15,953 nucleotides of DNA from Oceanospirillaceae bacterium UBA2001 (GTDB taxonomy: Bacteria; Pseudomonadota; Gammaproteobacteria; Pseudomonadales; Balneatricaceae): the NCBI GenBank assembly GCA_002335115.1, contig DDCR01000143.1, positions 1 through 15,953 on the forward strand, written 5' to 3'. A program made the position numbers and the translations under genes. Of this stretch, positions 6,521-12,699 are shown piece by piece. Numbering within the stretch: position 1 is the first letter of the stretch; the number at the start of each line of letters is the position of its first letter. The notes under the pieces are model-generated. The model did not search any database, was not told the DNA's origin, and worked only from the letters and a program-made list of their open reading frames with translations.

Positions 6521-9412
6521 ATGAAAAGAATGCTTATTAATGCAACTCACTCTGAAGAGTTGCGCGTTGCGCTGGTTGATGGCCAGCGTATGTTTGATCT
6601 AGATATTGAATCTGGCGCTCGTGAACAAAAGAAAGCCAATATATACCGTGGCCGGATCACCCGTGTAGAACCTAGCCTAGAGGCTGCGTTCGTAGACTAT
6701 GGTTCCGAACGCCATGGGTTCTTACCCCTCAAAGAAATCTCTCGAGAGTACTTCAAAGACCAGTCCCAAAGTAGTCGTTCTAGCATCCGAGAACTGGTGA
6801 AAGAGGGTCAGGAAATTGTGGTCCAGGTCGACAAAGAAGAGCGCGGTAACAAGGGTGCTGCGTTAACTACTTTTATAAGTCTGGCTGGGCGTTATTTGGT
6901 ATTAATGCCCAATAACCCTCGGGCAGGTGGCATTTCTCGCCGCATTGAAGGTGAAGAACGCTCTCAGTTGCGTGATGTAATGAATCAATTGACTGTGCCA
7001 GCAGAATCGGGCGTTATCGTGCGCACAGCTGGCATTGGCCGCAGTGCTGAAGATATCCAGTGGGACCTCGATTACTTGCAGCAGTTGTGGGATTCTATTA
7101 CTGTCGCTTCGGACAAACAACCAGCCCCTTTCTTAATTTACCAAGAAAGCAATGTCATTATCCGTGCGATGCGCGACTATTTGCGTCCAGACATTGGTGA
7201 AGTGCTAATTGATGAACCTAAAGTGCACCAAGACGTGTTAACTTTTGTGCAACAAGTCATGCCAAGCTATGAGAATAAGATCAAGCTGTACGACCAAGAA
7301 ACTCCCTTGTTTAATCGTTTTCAGATTGAATCTCAAATAGAAACTGCGTTTCAACGTGAGGTGACCCTGCCATCCGGTGGAGCCATCGTTATTGATCCCA
7401 CCGAAGCTCTAGTCTCAATAGATATTAACTCAGCTCGAGCAACTAAAGGCAGTGACATCGAAGAAACGGCGCTGAACACTAATCTAGAAGCAGCTGAGGA
7501 GATTGCCCGCCAGTTGCGCTTGCGTGATATGGGTGGTTTAGTTGTGATCGATTTTATCGACATGGGGCCTATGCGCAACCAGCGTGCTGTAGAAAACAAA
7601 CTCCGTGACAGCCTCAAGCTTGACCGTGCGCGTGTACAAGTGGGTCGTATTTCTCGGTTTGGTTTAATGGAGATGTCACGCCAGCGTTTGCGTCCATCTT
7701 TAGGGGAAACTTCAGGCATCGTTTGTCCTCGTTGTAGTGGTCAAGGCAGCATTCGTGATGTAGGATCTCTTGCCCTGTCGATCATTCGTTTAATCAATGA
7801 AGAGGCCAGTAAAGATCGCTCCGCCGAGATTAGGGTCGTATTGCCAGTCAACATGGCGACTTACCTTCTCAACGAGAAGCGTGCAGAAATATTAGAAGTT
7901 GAAAAAACTGCGGGCGTTCGCATTGTGATCATTCCAAACCCACAAATGGAAACGCCACACTTTGAAGTGAGCCGCCTTAGGGATGACCATGAAGCAGCCC
8001 AAGCCAGTGAGACGAGTTACGAGATAGATTTAGCTCAACATCACTTTGATGCCAAGGAATTTGATGCTAAGACCCCTCTTGCCACAGAAAAGCCAGCGGT
8101 TCAAAGCATTCAGGTAGCAAAACCCACTGCGCAAGACTCAACTGCCCCAGTTAAGGCCAGTATTGCTCCAGTTAAGCGAGCTTCATCGGAGAGTCTAGGC
8201 TCACGCATTATCAGTGCCCTAAGTCGTTTAATTAAGGGTGCACCGAAGAACAAGGTCGCTGCAAAAGCGCCAACTAGACCAACATCTGCTCGCAACGATT
8301 CGCGCAATAGTGCTCGGAACACTCAAAACCGTAATCAAAATGATGATCGACGTCGTGGTCGCAATGGTAATAGACGCAATGAGCCACGTAATGAGTCTCG
8401 AGACGAGAAACGTAACGAAGTGAGTTCAGACACTCGCAACGACAGTCGTAATGCCGAGCGCAAGAAGGATCGTAACACAGACGAAAAACGCAATAATCGC
8501 CGTCAGGAAACTCGCAATAAAAATCGAGAGACTAAAACGGTTGAACCATTAGACGCAGTGATGCCAACCCCAGCAGCACCAGAGGAGGCTTATGAATCGA
8601 ATGCTAACCGCAGTCGTGATCAGAAACGTCGTCGTGATCGCAGCGGTAAGCGTAGCAACGCTAAATCAACAGTTGAATCAACAGTTGATCAAGCTTTAGA
8701 AACGAATAGCACAGCAGTTCCTGTCGAGCTTATGACGACTGAAATTGTAGCTCAGCCAGAAGTCGTGGCTGAAATCGGGATTGAAGTCGGGATTGAAAGT
8801 CCAACTGTGGCAACTGATGAAACTGGTGCTGATGCAGAACAGGCAAGTAAAGAAGAAACCACCAAAAAAGACACGGCTGATAAAAAGCCACGCCAACGTA
8901 AACCACGTGAACGTAAGCCTAAAGAAACTAAAACGAGCGAGGCAGTAGTTGAAAACCTGAGTGAAGAAACCACTGCAGATAAGACTAGTCATGCGCTTGA
9001 GACAACTCCAGAGGTGGCTGTGGAAGCAACTTCTAGTGCATCCCAACAAGTTGTCAAGGAGTTGAGTCCTGAAGCAGTGATTGAAGGAACGCCTGCCCCA
9101 GTTCAAGTCGAGGTTACTAAAGCGCCAACCAAAGTAAAGAGCAGAACTCGAGTCAAGGCTGAAGTTGCTGCGCCAGTTACTGAATCAGATCCTGAGTCGG
9201 TTACAACACCGGTCAAAGAATCTGGCGCTGCTGCTATATCAGAGCAGCCTCCAGAGGCTAAGGCGTCCCCCGCCTTAGCCGAAGTTAAGCCAACTGGTGA
9301 TGGAGAAAACGCAGCCCCTAGCTCACCTCGCCAAAGAGCCCACAACGATCCGCGTGAGAAACGTCGCCGTGAAAAAGCAGCGGCAGAGGAAGCTTCCGCT
9401 AAAGAGGGCTAG
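6521..9412 (+). CDS. rne: Ribonuclease E, endoribonuclease and RNA degradosome scaffold
   Basis: RNase E makes the main endonucleolytic cuts in mRNA decay and in rRNA and tRNA processing, and scaffolds the degradosome at the inner membrane. The start is ATG at 6521 (MKRMLINA, as in E. coli), giving 963 aa; an in-frame TTG at 6482 is rejected. The S1 domain is about residues 35-125. Catalytic aspartates are D301 (IDINSARAT) and D344 (VVIDFIDM), and the zinc-link CPRC has C402 and C405. The catalytic half ends near 520. The rest is low-complexity: an amphipathic helix (558-573) suited to membrane binding, an Arg-Asn-rich tract (591-666), basic patches (about 697-714 and 788-803), acidic stretches, and NDPR (942-945) near the end. 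It is divergent from rluC and ends 1 bp from murB, tail-to-tail. The ribosome site is weak, consistent with leader-based control. Confidence 0.97.
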   Translation: MKRMLINATHSEELRVALVDGQRMFDLDIESGAREQKKANIYRGRITRVEPSLEAAFVDYGSERHGFLPLKEISREYFKDQSQSSRSSIRELVKEGQEIVVQVDKEERGNKGAALTTFISLAGRYLVLMPNNPRAGGISRRIEGEERSQLRDVMNQLTVPAESGVIVRTAGIGRSAEDIQWDLDYLQQLWDSITVASDKQPAPFLIYQESNVIIRAMRDYLRPDIGEVLIDEPKVHQDVLTFVQQVMPSYENKIKLYDQETPLFNRFQIESQIETAFQREVTLPSGGAIVIDPTEALVSIDINSARATKGSDIEETALNTNLEAAEEIARQLRLRDMGGLVVIDFIDMGPMRNQRAVENKLRDSLKLDRARVQVGRISRFGLMEMSRQRLRPSLGETSGIVCPRCSGQGSIRDVGSLALSIIRLINEEASKDRSAEIRVVLPVNMATYLLNEKRAEILEVEKTAGVRIVIIPNPQMETPHFEVSRLRDDHEAAQASETSYEIDLAQHHFDAKEFDAKTPLATEKPAVQSIQVAKPTAQDSTAPVKASIAPVKRASSESLGSRIISALSRLIKGAPKNKVAAKAPTRPTSARNDSRNSARNTQNRNQNDDRRRGRNGNRRNEPRNESRDEKRNEVSSDTRNDSRNAERKKDRNTDEKRNNRRQETRNKNRETKTVEPLDAVMPTPAAPEEAYESNANRSRDQKRRRDRSGKRSNAKSTVESTVDQALETNSTAVPVELMTTEIVAQPEVVAEIGIEVGIESPTVATDETGADAEQASKEETTKKDTADKKPRQRKPRERKPKETKTSEAVVENLSEETTADKTSHALETTPEVAVEATSSASQQVVKELSPEAVIEGTPAPVQVEVTKAPTKVKSRTRVKAEVAAPVTESDPESVTTPVKESGAAAISEQPPEAKASPALAEVKPTGDGENAAPSSPRQRAHNDPREKRRREKAAAEEASAKEG
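8291..8518 (+). repeat. rne: Arg-Asn periodic tract in the RNase E scaffold
   Basis: Residues 591-666 contain 13 RN dipeptides. Ten of them begin at positions 591, 595, 599, 619, 623, 631, 639, 643 and 651 or nearby, with nine sharing the same four-residue register, for example [10 protein letters not shown]. At the DNA level this is a degenerate 12-bp unit built on CGNAAY. The position corresponds to arginine-rich RNA-binding regions of other RNase E scaffolds, so RNA binding is the likely role. Expansion by slippage is inferred. Confidence 0.65.
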
Positions 9413-9413
9413 A

Positions 9414-10478
9414 CTATAGTTCTAGGTAAAATTCACCTCGGCCATCAAACAGCCGAGGTTCTACTTCTAACATGACACCAAAATTTTCAGCCACATCAGC
9501 TTTGATTCGTTGAGCTAAATCCAAAATTTCCTGACCTGTGGCGACACCTGAACCCACCAATACGAGCGCTTGATGTTCATGCACGCCCACTTCACCTTGT
9601 ACAAAACCCTTCCAACCTAGCTGGTCAATTAACCAAGCTGCTGCCAACTTATGCTCATTAGAGCCTATTGCGTAGGCCACAAGTCCCGGCCACTGACGGG
9701 CTAACATTTTCATTTTACTATCGCTGACGATAGGATTCTTAAAAAAGCTACCGACGTTAGGGATATCTTTTGGATCTGGCAATTTAGCGCGGCGAATGTG
9801 GATCACAGCATCTCTTACTTGCTGGGGAGACGCTTTAGCGGCCACTTCACCAGACAGAACTTTAATGGTGTCTGCAATAATGCCATAGCCAACTTGTGGT
9901 TTATAATTAAGACTTAAACGTAATTGGATTTGGGTGATGATCCAACTTTGATGGCGTTTAAATATACTGTCTCTGTAGCCAAATTCGCAATCCACTGCAG
10001 CCAAGGTGAATATTTTTCCCGTATCAAAGTTAAACACTTCAACACTTTCAAGAGTGTCCTTGAGCTCTACCCCATAAGCGCCAATATTTTGTACCGGAGC
10101 GGCACCGACTTGCCCCGGTATTAATGATAGATTTTCGAGCCCACTCGCACCTCTCAGTAATGACTCTGCAACCAACAGATCCCAATCATAACCCGCTTGC
10201 ACCATTACAGTAAAATGATCCATTGGCTTAGTTGATGCAGCCTCGACTGGCCAGAATACTTGATTCATAGACATAAACATTACTAACCCTTCAAAATCTT
10301 GGGTTAATACTAAGTTACTTCCACCGCCTATGAGTAGCCAGGGACACTTTTGATCAAGACAAAATTTGCGTACAGCATCTAAATCATGCAGGTCACTGAT
10401 GCAGACAAAATAGGCAGCTTTAACATCTAAACTGAGGGTGTTATAGGGTTTTAGGCTAACATCGTATTGCAGATCCAT
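9414..10478 (-). CDS. murB: UDP-N-acetylenolpyruvoylglucosamine reductase MurB (type I)
   Basis: This cytoplasmic FAD enzyme reduces UDP-GlcNAc-enolpyruvate with NADPH to UDP-MurNAc, the second committed step of peptidoglycan synthesis. The 354-aa length fits the E. coli-like type I enzymes. Visible landmarks are the FAD-binding LLIGGGSNLVL (48-58), LENLSLIPGQVGAAPVQNIG, YRDS with Y168 and R169, the catalytic serine S244 in NVGSFFKNP, and glutamate E340 in EVEPRL. Start ATG at 10478 overlaps the kdsB stop by one base (TAATG), so translation is probably coupled. It is the last gene of the lpxK operon. A perfect 8-bp inverted repeat lies within its last codons (9435-9459). In Pseudomonas a low-molecular-weight phosphatase gene sits between kdsB and murB; here it is absent. 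Confidence 0.97.
   Translation of the reverse strand: MDLQYDVSLKPYNTLSLDVKAAYFVCISDLHDLDAVRKFCLDQKCPWLLIGGGSNLVLTQDFEGLVMFMSMNQVFWPVEAASTKPMDHFTVMVQAGYDWDLLVAESLLRGASGLENLSLIPGQVGAAPVQNIGAYGVELKDTLESVEVFNFDTGKIFTLAAVDCEFGYRDSIFKRHQSWIITQIQLRLSLNYKPQVGYGIIADTIKVLSGEVAAKASPQQVRDAVIHIRRAKLPDPKDIPNVGSFFKNPIVSDSKMKMLARQWPGLVAYAIGSNEHKLAAAWLIDQLGWKGFVQGEVGVHEHQALVLVGSGVATGQEILDLAQRIKADVAENFGVMLEVEPRLFDGRGEFYLEL
9435..9459. terminator. Possible two-way terminator hairpin at the rne/murB tail-to-tail junction
   Basis: ACCTCGGC (9435-9442) and GCCGAGGT (9452-9459) are exact reverse complements with a 9-nt loop, inside the last codons of murB and 23 nt after the rne stop. For rne transcripts the following TTCTACTTCT is only moderately U-rich. 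For murB transcripts the sequence after the stem is GAATTTTA. No other spacer exists between the two genes (1 bp), so a terminator must overlap coding sequence if one is present. Confidence 0.4.
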
Positions 10479-11248
10479 TAAGAATCCAACACTGCTGCAT
10501 TTAGAGAAGCGCGCACTCGCATTAGATCTTCAGGTGTGTCTATCCCAGCAGGTATGCCCTCAGGCGCTAAGTCCACATGGATACCTTCACCGAAGTGTAA
10601 GGCTCTAAGCTGTTCAAGACACTCAATGTTTTCATAATTCGTCTGTGGCCAACTCACATAACGGTGCAAAAATCCCACCCGATACGCGTAGAGGCCAATG
10701 TGACGTAAGTACACATTTTTTTGTGCTTGCTTCGCATCAACTTGATTCCATTTTCTATCCCAAGGCAGAGGTGCTCGGGAGAAATACATCGCCATATTAG
10801 CGTCATTACGAACTATTTTTACTGCATTAGCATCAAACACCTGTTCAATATCGTCTATGGCCTCAGCTAAAGTCGCAATAGACGCATGAGACTGGTACTG
10901 CAGGTTACTGGCAACTTGATTAATTAAACTTGGGGGTATAAATGGTTCATCACCTTGCACATTAACCATGATGTGATCATCGGCCAAAGACAAATATTGA
11001 GCAACCTCTTGCAATCGATCAGTGCCTGTAGGGTGATCTTGACGCGTCATGATCACTTGTTCGCAGAACTCCTTTGCATGGTGCAAAATATCGCCATGAT
11101 CTGTAGCGATGTAAACTTGGGATGCATCACTCTTGCATGCTTGCTGGTAAACTCGTTGCAGCATGCTTAAACCACCGAGGTCCAATAACGGTTTACCTGG
11201 TAAACGACTAGATTGAAAGCGTGCAGGAATGACCACTGAAAATGCCAT
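10478..11248 (-). CDS. kdsB: 3-deoxy-manno-octulosonate cytidylyltransferase KdsB (CMP-Kdo synthetase)
   Basis: It couples CTP to Kdo to give CMP-Kdo, the activated sugar used to add Kdo to lipid A; it is cytoplasmic. The 256-aa protein begins with the nucleotide-binding signature IPARFQSSRLPGKPL (about 7-21) and carries VNVQGDEPFIPP, the metal and substrate loop, HIGLYAYR, and ENIECLEQLRAL near the C-terminus, all typical of KdsB. Start ATG at 11248 shares one base with the ycaR stop (TAATG), and its own stop overlaps the murB start in the same way. Together with lpxK upstream it places this operon in lipopolysaccharide inner-core assembly. No anomaly is seen. Confidence 0.97.
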   Translation of the reverse strand: MAFSVVIPARFQSSRLPGKPLLDLGGLSMLQRVYQQACKSDASQVYIATDHGDILHHAKEFCEQVIMTRQDHPTGTDRLQEVAQYLSLADDHIMVNVQGDEPFIPPSLINQVASNLQYQSHASIATLAEAIDDIEQVFDANAVKIVRNDANMAMYFSRAPLPWDRKWNQVDAKQAQKNVYLRHIGLYAYRVGFLHRYVSWPQTNYENIECLEQLRALHFGEGIHVDLAPEGIPAGIDTPEDLMRVRASLNAAVLDS

Positions 11249-11430
11249 TAAGCTTGCTTCTCTTCATCTGTAAGTGGCCTTGCTTGAGCCTCTAACAAAA
11301 CAGGAATGCCGGCATCAATAGGGTAAGCTAAGCCACTGGCTGGGCAAAATAGTTCATTGGTGTGGGCATGATAAAACAGCTGGCCGTGGCTCACAGGGCA
11401 GGCAAGAACTTCTAGTAATTTCTTATCCAT
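11248..11430 (-). CDS. ycaR: Trm112/YcaR family small protein
   Basis: This 60-aa protein matches the YcaR/Trm112-like family normally found between lpxK and kdsB: KKLLEVLACPVSHGQL at the start, then LAYPIDAGIPVLLEAQARPLT. Eukaryotic Trm112 is a zinc-binding activator of methyltransferases; the bacterial role is poorly known. Only two cysteines remain (C11 and C29). The second cysteine of the first CPxC pair is serine (CPVS), so a classical four-cysteine zinc site is absent, as it appears to be in some other bacterial members. The start ATG at 11430 overlaps the lpxK end by 8 bp (ATGGATAA) and is preceded by AAGGA at good spacing. It is translationally embedded in the lpxK-murB operon. Confidence 0.92.
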   Translation of the reverse strand: MDKKLLEVLACPVSHGQLFYHAHTNELFCPASGLAYPIDAGIPVLLEAQARPLTDEEKQA

Positions 11431-12472
11431 GGAGATCCTTATTTTGTGGATTAGTGTGGTTAGGTTTTATACCCAACTTTAATAACAGTGCATCAATTTG
11501 CGCAGGTGCTATGGTTAATGCTTGAGTTGCATATAACCACTGCAGAGTTGGTTGTCCACTCGTCCCTTGGGCTAACGGTCGACACTTAACTGCATCTTTA
11601 GCCGTCATAATCAGCCTACCTTGAGGTAAATCGTGGGCTTTGAATAGATAATGATCAGTATAGCCTTTGCCATGGACCTCATAACCACGATCACGTAAGT
11701 CATCAAAAAAGCGCTGAGGATGTCCTATAGCAGCAATCGCATTTATGATGTGATTAGTATCAGGCCAAGGCACCATTTCATCATCACTCACCCGCCTTAA
11801 TTGCTCCAGTTGAGGTTGAATGTTGCATACCAGTTGATCTGGCATCTGTTGCTGCAATTGTTTGCCCACTTTGTTATCGGCCACCCCAGTGATGAATACC
11901 TGATCTACCTGAGTGAGCCTAATGGGCAGCTCTCTAAGGGGGCCTGCTGGGATACACAAACCATTTCCAAGACCACGCTTGCCGTCAATTAAACACCATT
12001 CTACGTCACCTTTAATGGCACTGTGCTGTAAACCGTCATCACTGATGACTAAATCAAATTGTTGCTGCTTTGCCAGCCACGCAATACTGGCTTTACGGCA
12101 CCATCCCACAACAACAGGCACCTGCGTTAACTGGCTCAATAACAAAGGTTCATCACCCACCATAAGGGCACTATCCCCTGCACTCACACAATGAGGTCCT
12201 GCCCCTATCTTACCACCATACCCACGACTGATAATTGCACACCGCAAGCCTTGCTTTTTTAAAGCTGCGACTAAGGCCACTACTAATGGTGTTTTACCAG
12301 TACCGCCAATGGTAATATTGCCAATCACCACTAAGGGTAGCGGATTTTTCCCCACCTTAGGTTGTCTTGCAAGGTGCCAATGCCTGAGCCATAAATACAG
12401 GATAGAAAAGGGTTGTAGTAAATATAACCACCAAGCACCCCTATACCAAGCGTTGAGTATCTTTTGTGTCAC
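11423..12472 (-). CDS. lpxK: Tetraacyldisaccharide 4'-kinase LpxK
   Basis: LpxK phosphorylates the 4' position of the lipid A disaccharide precursor to make lipid IVA at the cytoplasmic face of the inner membrane. Landmarks are an N-terminal hydrophobic, membrane-associating segment (WWLYLLQPFSILYLWL), the Walker A loop GGTGKTP (56-62), and downstream ISRGYGG, VGDEP and ISDDGLQH, typical of the family. The frame is open to a GTG at 12496. The GTG at 12472 (349 aa, MTQKILNAWYRG) is preferred because GGAA lies 6 nt upstream and the length before the conserved WY resembles Pseudomonas LpxK. It is the first gene of the lpxK-ycaR-kdsB-murB operon. The neighbours expected between comEC and lpxK elsewhere (msbA, or exbB and exbD) are missing. 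Confidence 0.95.
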   Translation of the reverse strand: MTQKILNAWYRGAWWLYLLQPFSILYLWLRHWHLARQPKVGKNPLPLVVIGNITIGGTGKTPLVVALVAALKKQGLRCAIISRGYGGKIGAGPHCVSAGDSALMVGDEPLLLSQLTQVPVVVGWCRKASIAWLAKQQQFDLVISDDGLQHSAIKGDVEWCLIDGKRGLGNGLCIPAGPLRELPIRLTQVDQVFITGVADNKVGKQLQQQMPDQLVCNIQPQLEQLRRVSDDEMVPWPDTNHIINAIAAIGHPQRFFDDLRDRGYEVHGKGYTDHYLFKAHDLPQGRLIMTAKDAVKCRPLAQGTSGQPTLQWLYATQALTIAPAQIDALLLKLGIKPNHTNPQNKDLHG

Positions 12473-12590
12473 CTTTGTTCCATATTGCGCTTGCACCTAG
12501 TGAACGTTTGTTTTCTATTTGGCGATCAAATAGCTGGTCTGAAGTTGATTTTGTACAGAGTGCCACTAAATTGAACAATACATACCTTGA

Positions 12591-12625
12591 TGACTTCATT
12601 ATAACCCACACCGGAGCGCTATCAA
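12591..12625 (-). promoter_or_regulatory. Sigma70-type promoter of the lpxK-ycaR-kdsB-murB operon
   Basis: Read on the minus strand, TTGATA (12625-12620) is followed after 16 bp by a perfect TATAAT (12603-12598). Transcription would start near 12591, giving a leader of about 120 nt before the lpxK GTG. It is the best promoter match I found in the window and explains how the operon can be expressed independently of comEC. Confidence 0.6.
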
Positions 12626-12644
12626 GCACTTATATCAAACACTT
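12620..12644 (-). repeat. Two 12-bp direct repeats overlapping the lpxK -35 box
   Basis: On the plus strand, TATCAAGCACTT (12620-12631) and TATCAAACACTT (12633-12644) differ at one base and are 13 bp apart. Each contains a TTGATA on the minus strand, so the second copy is a duplicate -35 element or a protein site covering the promoter. Two further CACTT pentamers occur at 12655 and 12660. Confidence 0.6.
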
Positions 12645-12661
12645 GTGTTCAGTTCACTTCA

Positions 12662-12694
12662 CTTATCTAGGGCTTATCTAGGGCTCATTTAGGG
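12662..12694. repeat. Three tandem 11-bp direct repeats upstream of the lpxK promoter
   Basis: CTTATCTAGGG occurs at 12662-12672 and again at 12673-12683, followed by CTCATTTAGGG at 12684-12694 (two differences). They begin 5 bp beyond the comEC stop codon and lie about 70-105 bp upstream of the predicted lpxK start site. The 11-bp period is about one helical turn, typical of direct-repeat sites for OmpR/PhoB-family response regulators; that link is inference. Confidence 0.75.
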
Positions 12695-12699
12695 TGAAC

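Noticed and set aside
8696..9345. Long open frames on the minus strand opposite the RNase E C-terminal half
   Set aside because: They mirror the low-complexity, stop-poor coding of rne, have no recognisable domains and no separate start signals.
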